A stretch of 64,000 nucleotides of DNA, from positions 434,001 to 498,000 of the forward strand of contig CAVVOF010000006.1 of the NCBI GenBank assembly GCA_963749905.1, given 5' to 3'. The stretch comes from UBA10649 sp963749905. GTDB lineage: Bacteria > Actinomycetota > Actinomycetes > S36-B12. The translations under genes were made by a program, and so were the position numbers. How positions within the stretch are numbered: position 1 is the first letter of the stretch; every line of letters begins with the position of its first letter. The notes below the pieces were generated by a model. It was not told where the DNA came from. It did not search any database and saw only the letters and a list, made by a program, of their open reading frames with translations. This document shows, piece by piece, positions 44,524-52,603 of this stretch.

Positions 44524-44587
44524 TCGCGAGTGTGCGGCGGATGTCGCTTTGAGGTACGTCAAAGCGACATCCGCCGCACACTCGCGA
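44524..44587. repeat. Family C inverted repeat, copy 2 (perfect 29-bp arms)
   Basis: Arms 44524-44552 and 44559-44587 pair perfectly over 29 bp, beginning TCGCGAGTGTGCGG; the loop is GGTACG. The arm shares TCGCGAGTGTGCG and the loop GAGGTAC with copy 1, but the middle differs, with compensating changes. It lies between the zur stop (44517) and the uppS stop (44594). Confidence 0.9.
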
Positions 44588-44593
44588 GGAAGA

Positions 44594-45385
44594 TCAGGGA
44601 GGTGGGTTGGGCACGGCGCCGCCGTAGCGACGGTCGCGTGACGCGTACAGCTCGCAGGCATGCCACAGGTGCCGCCGGTCGAAGTCCGGCCAGAGGGTGT
44701 CGAGGAAGACGAGCTCCGCGTATGCCGTCTGCCACAGCAGGAAGTTGCTGATCCGCTGCTCCCCCGACGACCGCACGAACAGGTCGACGTCCGGCATGTC
44801 CGGCTCATCGAGGAAGCGGTGGAACATCCGCTCGTCGATCCGGTCCGGGTCCAGACGCCCCGCCCGCACCTCGCGCGCCATCTTCGCCGCTGCGTCCGCG
44901 ATCTCCGCGCGGCCGCCGTAGTTCACGCACATCGTCAGCGTGAGACCGCGGTTGTTCTTGGTGAGCTCCTCGGCCTCCTCCAACTCGCTGATGACGCTGC
45001 GCCACAGCCGTGGCCGCCGCCCCGCCCACCGGACGCGGACGCCGAGCTCGTGCATCTCGTCGCGACGACGTCGGATCACGTCGCGGTTGAAGCCCATCAG
45101 GAACTTGACCTCGTCGGGCGAGCGTTTCCAGTTCTCGGTCGAGAAGGCGTACGCGCTGAGCCAGCGCACCCCGAGCTCGAGCGCCCCCTCGACGCAGTCG
45201 AACAGGCTTGCCTCGCCCGCAGTGTGACCGGCGGTGCGTGGGAGCCCGCGCTCCTTCGCCCATCGGCCGTTGCCGTCCATCACGAGCGCCACATGTCGCG
45301 GGACGAGTTCGGCCGGGATCGCCGGCGGGCGGACCCCGGACGGGTGCGGGGTGGGAGTCCGCGCGGGTGCCGGTCGACGGGCCAT
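44594..45385 (-). CDS. uppS: Isoprenyl diphosphate synthase (undecaprenyl/decaprenyl type, UppS)
   Basis: 263 aa from ATG 45385. Signature motifs: HVALVMDGNGRWAKERGLPRTAGHTAG, YAFSTENWKRSPDEVKFLM, and DLFVRSSGEQRISNFLLWQTAYAELVFLDTLWPDF. It adds isoprene units in cis to build the polyprenyl carrier for peptidoglycan and arabinogalactan-type polymers. The first 23 residues are a Pro/Arg-rich extension. Downstream of recO on the same strand, as in M. tuberculosis. Confidence 0.96.
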   Translation of the reverse strand: MARRPAPARTPTPHPSGVRPPAIPAELVPRHVALVMDGNGRWAKERGLPRTAGHTAGEASLFDCVEGALELGVRWLSAYAFSTENWKRSPDEVKFLMGFNRDVIRRRRDEMHELGVRVRWAGRRPRLWRSVISELEEAEELTKNNRGLTLTMCVNYGGRAEIADAAAKMAREVRAGRLDPDRIDERMFHRFLDEPDMPDVDLFVRSSGEQRISNFLLWQTAYAELVFLDTLWPDFDRRHLWHACELYASRDRRYGGAVPNPPP

Positions 45386-45420
45386 GCCGTCATCCTGTCA
45401 CTGGCGTCGGCTCGTGGCAG

Positions 45421-45486
45421 CCCGTCGAACGTGGCGCTCAGGCGCGTGTTCCCGGCGGGTCGCGCCTGAGCTCCACGCTCGACGGG
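45421..45486. repeat. Family A inverted repeat, copy 5
   Basis: Left arm from 45421 (core GTCGAACGTGGCGCTCAGG), right arm ending 45486 (core CTCCACGCTCGACGGG). Two mismatches. It lies 15 bp after the recO stop (45502) and 35 bp upstream of the uppS start, so it separates the two cotranscribed-looking genes. Confidence 0.85.
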
Positions 45487-45501
45487 AAGGAGGGCGGAGC
45501 G

Positions 45502-46239
45502 CTACTGGGGTGTGCGGTCCACGAGCGGCAGCGATCGCAGATTCCGCTCGAGGTGCCACTGCGTGTACGCCGCGACCACGCCACTGGCCTCGCGGCGTTC
45601 GCGCGCCTCGGACGCATCGGCCAGCAGCCAGTCGCCGCTGAGCAGCGCCCCCAGTAGGGCGATCGCGGGCGGGGACGGAGCCGCCGACCCGGGCGGCCGA
45701 CATCGCCCGCAGACGACTCCACCGCTGGCGACGGAGATAGCGCGATGCGGCCCGGGGGCTCCGCAGCGCGCGCAGTCCTCGAAGGACGGCGACCAGCCGG
45801 CGATGGCCAGCGAGCGCAGCAGATACGAGTCCAGGATCAGTCCCGCATCGTGCTCGCGGGCGACGAGGGAACGCAGCCCCGAGACCAGCAACGCGAACTG
45901 CGGCAGCGCCGGCTCGTGCTCCTCCGGCGTCAGCCGCTCAGCGGTCTCCAGCATGGCCGTGCCTGCAGTCCACCGGCTGTAGTCGGCGGCCAGGGCCGCG
46001 CCGTGGGCAGCGAGCGACTCCACCTGCGTCACGTTGTCGAGCGAGCGCCCCTCGTACAGCTGCACGTCGACGTGGCTGAACGGCTCGAGCCGCGCGCCGA
46101 TCCGGGAGGACGTCTTGCGCACCCCACGGGCGACGGCCCGCACTCGTCCGCGCTCTCGCGTGAGGAGGGTGACGATCCGGTCCGCCTCACCCAACTTCTG
46201 GGTGCGAAGGACGATCGCCTCGTCTCGGTAGACAGGCAC
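45502..46239 (-). CDS. recO: DNA repair protein RecO
   Basis: 245 aa from GTG 46239. The start VYRDEAIVLRTQKLGEADRIVTLLT is the RecO OB-fold. A zinc site follows with CARCGAPG (about 158) and GGVVCGRC (about 178). RecO promotes annealing and RecA loading in the RecFOR pathway. An ATG at 46257 would overlap the start codon of the divergent gene and is less likely. Confidence 0.94.
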   Translation of the reverse strand: MPVYRDEAIVLRTQKLGEADRIVTLLTRERGRVRAVARGVRKTSSRIGARLEPFSHVDVQLYEGRSLDNVTQVESLAAHGAALAADYSRWTAGTAMLETAERLTPEEHEPALPQFALLVSGLRSLVAREHDAGLILDSYLLRSLAIAGWSPSFEDCARCGAPGPHRAISVASGGVVCGRCRPPGSAAPSPPAIALLGALLSGDWLLADASEARERREASGVVAAYTQWHLERNLRSLPLVDRTPQ

Positions 46240-46255
46240 CGCTAGATTCTCTCGC

Positions 46256-47482
46256 ATGGCCGAGTCCGAGCCGGTGACCCCGGACCCGACGCCGCCGGTG
46301 TCGTCGGACGGCGGGTCCTCCGCGACGGGGTCCGAGCCGACCACCTCGCCCCCGTCGCCCTCCACCGAGCCCACACCCGACCCTCCCGCGCCCCCGCCGG
46401 CCCCGTCGCCGGTTCTCGTTGCCGCAGACTCCCGCTGGCTGCGTCGGGCCCTGGTCATGGTGGTCGTCGCGATCATCGGCCTGCAGGTCATCAACCACGT
46501 CTGGGGGGCGCTGAGCGGCTTCCTCTTCAACCTGCTGCTCGCGTGGCTGATCGCCATCTCCTTCGACCCGGTGGTGAGCTGGCTCAGCCATCGGGGTATC
46601 CGGCGCGGCTTCGCCACCGGGATCGTGGCGGTCACGACGCTGGCGCTCATCGCCGGCTTCATTGCGCTGTTCGGCGGCATCCTCGCCGCGCAGACTGTCG
46701 AACTGGTGGTGGCGCTGCCGGGCCTGGTGCTCGACATCGTGCAGTGGATCAACGGCACTTTCGAGGCGGACATCGATCCGCAGCAGCTGCTCAACAACCT
46801 GAACCTGACCACCCAGCAGGCGGCCGACATCGCCAGTGCGCTGGCCGGTGGCGTCCTCGCGGTGCTCGTCAGCGTGGTCGGTGCGGTCTTCAACTTCGTG
46901 ACCGTCATCGTCTTCTCGTTCTACTTCTCCGCCGACGCCCCGCGCATCAAGCGGTGGATCTCCTCCTGGCTCAAGCCCGCCCGCCAGGTCGTCTTCATCC
47001 AGGTGTGGGACATCTCGGTGCGCAAGGCCGGCGGGTTCGTCATCTCCAAGCTGGCGCTGGCGAGCGTGTCGGCGGTGTTCCACAGCCTCTTCTTCTGGCT
47101 GATCGACATCCCGTTCTGGCTGCCGATGGGCATCTTCGCGGGCATGGTCAGCCAGTTCATCCCGACGATCGGCACGTACATCGGCGTAGCACTGCCCGCG
47201 CTGTTCGCCGTGTTCAACGAGCCGCTCGACGTGCTCTGGATCGTCGTCTTCGCGACCGTGTACCAGCAGGTCGAGAACTACGTGCTGACGCCGCGGATCT
47301 CGACGCAGACGATGGACATCAACTCCGGCGTCGCCCTGGCGTCGGTCTTCGTCGGCGCCGCCCTGTTCGGACCGATCGGTGCCATCATCGGCATCCCGCT
47401 GGCCGCGATCATCATCGCCATCTTCGAGTCGTACGGCCAGCGCTACGAGGTGCACCCGTACGTCGAGCGCCGCGTCGACTGA
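46256..47482 (+). CDS. AI-2E/PerM family transporter-like protein
   Basis: 408 aa. A Ser/Pro-rich N-terminal tail of about 55 residues precedes seven to eight hydrophobic segments (first about 60-75). The family signature region is GMVSQFIPTIGTYIGVALPALFAV, and IFAFSYGQRYEVHPYVERR-like C-terminus ends the protein. PerM/YdiK proteins may export autoinducer-2 or act in ion tolerance; the substrate here is unknown. Divergent from recO with start codons overlapping. Confidence 0.88.
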   Translation: MAESEPVTPDPTPPVSSDGGSSATGSEPTTSPPSPSTEPTPDPPAPPPAPSPVLVAADSRWLRRALVMVVVAIIGLQVINHVWGALSGFLFNLLLAWLIAISFDPVVSWLSHRGIRRGFATGIVAVTTLALIAGFIALFGGILAAQTVELVVALPGLVLDIVQWINGTFEADIDPQQLLNNLNLTTQQAADIASALAGGVLAVLVSVVGAVFNFVTVIVFSFYFSADAPRIKRWISSWLKPARQVVFIQVWDISVRKAGGFVISKLALASVSAVFHSLFFWLIDIPFWLPMGIFAGMVSQFIPTIGTYIGVALPALFAVFNEPLDVLWIVVFATVYQQVENYVLTPRISTQTMDINSGVALASVFVGAALFGPIGAIIGIPLAAIIIAIFESYGQRYEVHPYVERRVD

Positions 47483-47490
47483 CCCCATTC

Positions 47491-47567
47491 ACAGATTTGC
47501 GCCGCTTCCCGGCCCAAATCTGCAGAACTGCGCCGGTATCGGGGCCGGCCTGCGGAATTGGACCGCT
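47491..47567. repeat. Family D repeat, copy 1 (inverted relative to copy 2)
   Basis: About 57 bp starting AGATTTGCGCCGCTTCCCGG matches, at about 82% identity, the reverse complement of 48628-48685. Each copy contains a short stem (GATTTGC(A/G)CCG pairing with its complement around CTTCC; perfect in copy 2, one mismatch here). It lies 9 bp after the stop of the gene at 46256-47482 and upstream of the AbiEi-like gene. Confidence 0.75.
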
Positions 47568-47621
47568 CGTCCCTGTGGATGACGCACGACGCTGCTCGCC
47601 GAAATACGCCACATTGCCGCC

Positions 47622-48602
47622 ATGTCCCACTTCATCGACGGTCAGGCACGCGCCGCACGGGCCAGCCTGACGAGCATCACCGACGACCATCCCGTCCATC
47701 GGCGTCGAGACCTGCTGGACCAGGGCATCAGCGATTCCCTCCAGTCCGCCATGCTGCGACGCGGCGACCTCGTGCGCCTGCGACACGGCATCTACGCCCT
47801 CCGCGAGCTGGTCGACGCCGCTGGGCCCGCCGAACGCCATCGCCTTGACGTCGCCGCCGCGATCGCCGGCGGACGTGAGCCAGTCTGGGCGTTCGGCGCG
47901 TCGGCCTCCCTGCTGCTCGGGTTGCCGCTGCCCTTCGTCGCACCCCAGCGCCTACACCTCGTCCGATCCTCCGGAAGGGACGAGCGGGCACTTCGACGAC
48001 CGAGTCGCCACCGATTGGTGATTCCAGACGCGCGTGTGACCACCGGACCGCTCGACCCGTCCACCACGCTCATTGTGCGCGGCGTGCCCACCGTGCCACC
48101 GGCTCTCGCCGCCATCGGCGCCGCCGCCGAACTCACGTCAGCGCGCTGGCGCACGGCCCTGCTCGACGCTGCCCTGTGGCGTGGTGCGTCCCTCGAGGAG
48201 GTCGAGGCGCTCATCGACGACTGGCGCCATCTCGGCCACCGCTCGGACGTGCTCGCCGCCCTCGCCCGCGCACGCCAGGGCGCACAGACCGTGCTCGAGA
48301 CGTTCTCAAGGCTCACCCTGACGGACTTGGGACTTCCCGAACCGACCCTGCAGCACCCCTTCCACGACGGCGAGGGGCTGATCGGATACGTCGACATGTG
48401 GTGGCCTGGTCTCAACGTCATCGGCGAGGCCGACGGCCTGGTCAAGTACGACTCGCGGGATGACATCGTGCGGGAGAAGCGGCGCGAGGACCGACTCCGC
48501 GCGCTGGGGGTCGCGGTGGTGCGCTGGACGTTCACCGATATCGAGGAGCAGCCGGAGAAGGTGGTCGCCGCGATCTGGCGGGCCAGCCGGCGGGCCGCCT
48601 AG
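47622..48602 (+). CDS. AbiEi-like protein with Vsr/DUF559-like C-terminal domain
   Basis: 326 aa. Residues about 20-70 form an AbiEi-type winged helix (LLDQGISDSLQSAMLRRGDLVRLRHGIYAL). Residues about 240-320 resemble the DUF559/Vsr-like nuclease fold (GYVDMWWPGLNVIGEADGLVKY, REKRREDRLRALGVAVVRW). AbiEi is the antitoxin of a type IV toxin-antitoxin pair, but no AbiEii nucleotidyltransferase toxin gene is next to it. It is flanked by inverted family D repeats. The role of such orphan genes, common in actinobacteria, is unknown. Confidence 0.78.
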   Translation: MSHFIDGQARAARASLTSITDDHPVHRRRDLLDQGISDSLQSAMLRRGDLVRLRHGIYALRELVDAAGPAERHRLDVAAAIAGGREPVWAFGASASLLLGLPLPFVAPQRLHLVRSSGRDERALRRPSRHRLVIPDARVTTGPLDPSTTLIVRGVPTVPPALAAIGAAAELTSARWRTALLDAALWRGASLEEVEALIDDWRHLGHRSDVLAALARARQGAQTVLETFSRLTLTDLGLPEPTLQHPFHDGEGLIGYVDMWWPGLNVIGEADGLVKYDSRDDIVREKRREDRLRALGVAVVRWTFTDIEEQPEKVVAAIWRASRRAA

Positions 48603-48610
48603 CGACGAAG

Positions 48611-48685
48611 GCGGCACAAATCGCCAACCCAACCCCGAAACCGGTTCAGTTCCGCGGATTTGCACCGGGAAGCGGTGCAAATCTG
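48611..48685. repeat. Family D repeat, copy 2
   Basis: The inverse of copy 1 at 47491-47567, starting 9 bp after the stop of the AbiEi-like gene. It holds a perfect 11-bp stem, GATTTGCACCG around a short loop, in the part near the era stop at 48700. Together with copy 1 it brackets the AbiEi-like gene. Confidence 0.75.
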
Positions 48686-48699
48686 GAGGGACGCAGGGG

Positions 48700-49623
48700 C
48701 TAGAAGCCGAGGCGGCGGAGCTGCTTGGGGTCCTTCTGCCAGTCCTTGGCCACCTTGACCCGGATATCGAGGAACACCGGCGTCCCGAGCAGTGCCTCGA
48801 TCTCCTTGCGCGCCTGCGTGCCCACCTGCTTGAGCCGCGACCCCGCCTTGCCGATGACGATCGCCTTCTGCGTCTCCCGCTCGACGAACAGCGACGCGCG
48901 CACGTCCGTCAACGGCCGGTCCACGGGCCGGTCCTCCCGCGCCTCGATCTCGTCGACGACGACGGCGATCGAGTGCGGCAGCTCGTCCTGCACTCCCTCC
49001 AGCGCCGCCTCACGGATCAGTTCGGCCACCGCGATCTCCATCGTGGTCGCCTCGTCCTCGCCCTCCGGGAAGAGCACCGGTCCCTCGGGCAGCTGCGCGA
49101 TGAGCTGCTCGACGAGCACCTCGACCTGGGAACCGGCGCGCGCCGAGACCGGCACCACCGCCGCCCACTCGATACCCAGCTCCTCCGCCAGGGATCCGAC
49201 CTCGGCCAGCCGCTCGGCGACCATGGCCCGGGGCACGGCGTCGGTCTTGGTCACCACCGCGATCAGCGGCGTGCGCTTGAGCCCGGCGAGTTCCGCACCG
49301 ATGTAGCGGTCCCCCGGCCCCACCTGCTGGTCGGCCGGGATGCACAACCCCACCACGTCGACGCTGGCCCACGTCTCGCGCACCTGGTCGTTCAGCCGCT
49401 CGCCGAGCAGGGTGCGGGGCCGGTGCAGGCCCGGCGTGTCCACCAGGATCAGTTGCCCGTCGGGCCGGTTGACGACGCCGCGCAGCACGCGACGCGTCGT
49501 CTGCGGCCGGTCCGACGTGATCGCCACCTTGCGACCCACCATCGCGTTCGTCAGGGTCGACTTGCCGGCGTTGGGGCGACCCACTAGGCACGCGAAGCCG
49601 CTGCGGAACACGTCGTCCGTCAC
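48700..49623 (-). CDS. era: GTPase Era
   Basis: 307 aa from GTG 49623. G1 GRPNAGKS 15-22, G2 region SDRPQTTR, G3 DTPG 62-65, G4 VTKTD about 124-128, and a C-terminal KH domain ending RVKVAKDWQKDPKQLRRLGF. Era binds the 3' end of 16S rRNA and guides small-subunit assembly. It is part of the era-corC-ybeY-phoH cluster; the start overlaps the stop of the EamA gene (GTGA). Confidence 0.97.
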   Translation of the reverse strand: MTDDVFRSGFACLVGRPNAGKSTLTNAMVGRKVAITSDRPQTTRRVLRGVVNRPDGQLILVDTPGLHRPRTLLGERLNDQVRETWASVDVVGLCIPADQQVGPGDRYIGAELAGLKRTPLIAVVTKTDAVPRAMVAERLAEVGSLAEELGIEWAAVVPVSARAGSQVEVLVEQLIAQLPEGPVLFPEGEDEATTMEIAVAELIREAALEGVQDELPHSIAVVVDEIEAREDRPVDRPLTDVRASLFVERETQKAIVIGKAGSRLKQVGTQARKEIEALLGTPVFLDIRVKVAKDWQKDPKQLRRLGF

Positions 49624-50513
49624 GCCGGGGATCCCTCCTTCGCTGGTTCACGCCGGTTCTCCACGATCCCCAGCAACGCTAGGGCAGCCAGGACCAGGAT
49701 GCAGCCGATCCAGCCGACCACGCCCAGGGTCTCCCCCACGATGAGCACCCCGAGGAGCGTCGCCACTGCGGGCTCGAGCAGGTTCAGCGTGGCGATGTGG
49801 CCGGGCTGGAGCACGGCCAGGCCGACGCCGAACAGCAGGTACGCCACCGTCGTGGCCACCAGCCCGAGCCACAGCACCGCCACCACGCCCGACGGCGAGA
49901 GCCACCACGTCGACGTCACTGCCGCCGGCAGCAGCACGACCGCGCCGATGGTGAACGATGCCGCCAAGACGGCCCCCGGGTCACGCCCCTCGCGCGAGAG
50001 CCGCACGCCGATCACGGTGTAGACCGCGTAGCACACGCCTGCGCCCGCCGCAGCCAGGGCGCCCATCGGATCCGGCGAGCCGACGCCGCCCGACAGCAGC
50101 AGCACCACGCCGACGACGGCCAGCACCGTCGACCCGACCCAGGCCCACCCGGGTGCCCCTTCCTTGAGCACCCAGCCGAGCACCCCGGCGAGGAACGGTG
50201 CGAGTGCGAGCGAGACGAGGGTGCCCACGGCCACGCCCGTGCGCGAGGTGCCGATGAAGAAGAAGGCCTGATAGCCGGCCACCGCGAGGCCCATCACCCA
50301 CGTCGGCCACCGTCGCCACAGTTCCCGCACCTGGCCGCCATGCCCACGCCAGGCGATGAACGCCAGCAGGCCCAGGGCGCCGACGAGCAGCCGCATCGCC
50401 GCGACGCTGGGACCGGGGGCGTCCGGGGCGAGCAGTGCGAGGGTCGTCGCAGACGTGCCGAAGAGGGCGGCCGCGCCCATGACGGCGAGCGCGGCGCGGG
50501 CTGCTGGATTCAC
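49620..50513 (-). CDS. EamA/DMT family transporter
   Basis: 297 aa with ten hydrophobic segments in two EamA repeats. The second half shows the family NLLEPAVATLLGVLIVGETLGVVGWIGCILVLAA. It is a putative exporter of amino acids or metabolites. It is coupled to both neighbours by 4-nt overlaps, an insertion into the usual corC-cdd-like-era order. Confidence 0.9.
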   Translation of the reverse strand: MNPAARAALAVMGAAALFGTSATTLALLAPDAPGPSVAAMRLLVGALGLLAFIAWRGHGGQVRELWRRWPTWVMGLAVAGYQAFFFIGTSRTGVAVGTLVSLALAPFLAGVLGWVLKEGAPGWAWVGSTVLAVVGVVLLLSGGVGSPDPMGALAAAGAGVCYAVYTVIGVRLSREGRDPGAVLAASFTIGAVVLLPAAVTSTWWLSPSGVVAVLWLGLVATTVAYLLFGVGLAVLQPGHIATLNLLEPAVATLLGVLIVGETLGVVGWIGCILVLAALALLGIVENRREPAKEGSPA

Positions 50514-50857
50514 GTGGCCAGTCGTTCGATCACGACGCCGGTCGGATCGCAGACGAGCACGGGTGTGCCGGGTCCGGCGAGCTCACGGAGCGCAGCGATC
50601 CCCGTGCCCCCATCGAAGTCTCCGACGACGACAGCGGCTTCCACCCCGCGCGCCCCGGCAGCGACCGCCTGCGCCACGGCGAGCTCCAGCGCCGACAGGG
50701 CCAGCGCGGTGAGCGAAACGTCGGCACCCGAGTACGTGCGACCGGTCTCGTCCCGCAGCGCCGCGCCCGTCGCGGCCCCCACCCGTCCGCGCGCCCCGCG
50801 GGCGAGGGTGACGAGCTTGGCGTCCTCCGCGTCAAGGTCCCGGGCGGTCTCACTCAT
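50510..50857 (-). CDS. Cytidine-deaminase-fold protein without catalytic residues (Rv2365c-like)
   Basis: 115 aa. The pattern ARGRVGAATGAALRDETGRTYSGADVSLTALALSALELAVAQAVAAGARG matches cytidine deaminase, but the zinc ligands are missing: there is no CAE motif and no PCxxC; the segment after VSL has TALALSALE. A protein of this size lies between corC and era in M. tuberculosis (Rv2365c). It is probably catalytically inactive and its function is unknown. ATG 50857 overlaps the corC stop by 8 nt. Confidence 0.75.
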   Translation of the reverse strand: MSETARDLDAEDAKLVTLARGARGRVGAATGAALRDETGRTYSGADVSLTALALSALELAVAQAVAAGARGVEAAVVVGDFDGGTGIAALRELAGPGTPVLVCDPTGVVIERLAT

Positions 50858-52148
50858 CGGCGGTCTCGGCCTCCGGCTCGACGGCGATCGGCTGGGCCAG
50901 CACGCTGCCGATCCGGTTGCGCCGGCCCGCCCCCTGCTCAGCTGTCAGCTGCCAGCCCTGCACGTCGACAGCGGCACTGGGGATCGGGACGCGGCCGAGC
51001 CGCTTCGCGACGAGTCCGAGCACCGTCTCGACGCCCTCCTCCTCCGAGTCGATCTCGATGCCGATGAGGTCGGCGAAGTCGTCCACGTGCATCCGCGCCA
51101 TGACGCGGTAGGCGCCGTCGGCGAGCGCGGCCACTTCAGGGGCGGCGGTGTCGTACTCGTCGTCGATCTCCCCGACGATCTCCTCGAGGATGTCCTCGAT
51201 CGTCACCAGTCCCGCCGTTCCTCCGTACTCGTCGACGACGACGGCCATGTGCACTCGTGCGGACTGCATGTCACGCAGCAGCGCGTCAGCGGGCTTGCTG
51301 TCGGGTACGAAGTACGGGGCGCGCATGATCGACTCGACGCGCTCGCTCTGCTCCGCCTCCCGATGCTCGAAGACCCGGCGGACCACGTCCTTGAGGTAGA
51401 CGATCCCGACGATGTCGTCGGCGTTCTCGCCGATGACGGGGATGCGCGAGAAGCCCGACCTCAGGCCCAGCGACAGCGCCTGCCGCAGCGTCTTCGACTT
51501 CTCGATGAACACCATCTCCGTGCGCGGGACCATGACCTCGCGCGCGAACGTCTCGCCCAGTTCGAAGACTGAGTGGATCATCTGCCGCTCGTCGTCCTCG
51601 ATCAGGTCATCCGCCTCGGCGAGGTCGACCATCTCGCGCAGGTCTGCCTGCGAGGAGAACGGCCCCTCGCGATACCCCTTGCCGGGGGTGACCGCGTTGC
51701 CGACAAGGATGAGCAGCGAGGCCAGCGGGCCGAGCACGGTGGCCAGCCAGTGCGCCGGACCAGCAGCCATCATCGCGATTCGGTCCGGGTGCTGTCGGCC
51801 GAGCGTGCGCCCGGCGACGCCGACGACGACGTAGCTGACGACGACCATCACCAGCACCGCGATGAGGATGCCCAGGGCCGGCGAGGCGGCCAGATCGATG
51901 CTGACGTAGCCGACCAGCACGGTGGCAGTCACCCGCGCCAGAGTCGTCAGGAACAGCAGCACATTGATGTGTCGCGGTCGGTCGTCGAGCACCGTGAGCA
52001 GCCGGGCGGCGCGCCGGTTTCCCTCGCGCCGGGCCTCTTCCGCATGCACGCGACTTGCACGATCTATTGCGGTCTCCGCGCACGTGAGACCGCCCGCGAG
52101 CAGGACGAGCACGGCCGCCAGCAGGATCAGCCAGATGTCGGTGCTCAT
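50850..52148 (-). CDS. CNNM/CorC family membrane protein with CBS domains
   Basis: 432 aa from ATG 52148, which overlaps the ybeY stop (ATGA). Three to four N-terminal helices (about 4-22, 60-80, 87-110, 128-150) form the CNNM transporter domain. Two CBS units follow (about 200-330: VMVPRTEMVFIEKSKTLRQAL; GGTAGLVTIEDILEEIVGEIDDEYD), then a CorC_HlyC domain. The family is implicated in Mg/Co ion transport. Older annotation calls it haemolysin-like. Confidence 0.93.
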   Translation of the reverse strand: MSTDIWLILLAAVLVLLAGGLTCAETAIDRASRVHAEEARREGNRRAARLLTVLDDRPRHINVLLFLTTLARVTATVLVGYVSIDLAASPALGILIAVLVMVVVSYVVVGVAGRTLGRQHPDRIAMMAAGPAHWLATVLGPLASLLILVGNAVTPGKGYREGPFSSQADLREMVDLAEADDLIEDDERQMIHSVFELGETFAREVMVPRTEMVFIEKSKTLRQALSLGLRSGFSRIPVIGENADDIVGIVYLKDVVRRVFEHREAEQSERVESIMRAPYFVPDSKPADALLRDMQSARVHMAVVVDEYGGTAGLVTIEDILEEIVGEIDDEYDTAAPEVAALADGAYRVMARMHVDDFADLIGIEIDSEEEGVETVLGLVAKRLGRVPIPSAAVDVQGWQLTAEQGAGRRNRIGSVLAQPIAVEPEAETADE

Positions 52149-52603
52149 CGAGCCCGCCACTCGTCGAGCAGCCGGTCCTGAAGGGCGAACATCGCGTCGT
52201 ACTCCTCCTGCGTGGCGTGGTCGTACCCGATCAGGTGCAGCGTCCCGTGCGTGGTGAGGAACTGCAGTTCCTCGTCCAGCGTGCGGCCGGCGGTCCGTGC
52301 CTGCGGCAGCGCGAACGCCGGGCAGAGCACGATGTCGCCGAGGACGCCGGGCTCGGGATCCATGCCGGGCTCGGCGGAGCGGACCTCGTCGATGGGGAAG
52401 GACAGCACGTCCGTCGGTCCTGGCTCCTGCATCCAGTCCTCGTGCAGCGTGCTCATGCGCTCGACGTCGACGAGGGTCACGCCGAGTTCACAGTCGGGGT
52501 GCAGCCGGAGCGCCGGGTACAGGTGGTCGAGCAGGTCGCCGAGCGCCGTGAGGTCACAGTCGACCTCGGACTCGTTGAGGATCGTCACCGCGGGAGGGGT
52601 CAC
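52145..52603 (-). CDS. ybeY: rRNA maturation endoribonuclease YbeY
   Basis: 152 aa from GTG 52603. The zinc-binding motif HGTLHLIGYDH is at about 119-129, and GPTDVLSFP precedes it. YbeY takes part in 16S rRNA 3' end maturation and ribosome quality control. It overlaps phoH and corC by 4 nt each. Confidence 0.96.
   Translation of the reverse strand: MTPPAVTILNESEVDCDLTALGDLLDHLYPALRLHPDCELGVTLVDVERMSTLHEDWMQEPGPTDVLSFPIDEVRSAEPGMDPEPGVLGDIVLCPAFALPQARTAGRTLDEELQFLTTHGTLHLIGYDHATQEEYDAMFALQDRLLDEWRAR

Noticed and set aside
21507..45486. Family A repeats as a CRISPR array or an insertion sequence
   Set aside because: Copies are single, kilobases apart and hairpin-shaped, with no spacers; no transposase or target duplication is present in the window.
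47491..48685. Composite transposon around the AbiEi-like gene
   Set aside because: No transposase gene and no target duplication are visible; the inverted repeats alone do not prove mobility, so it is listed only as a finding.
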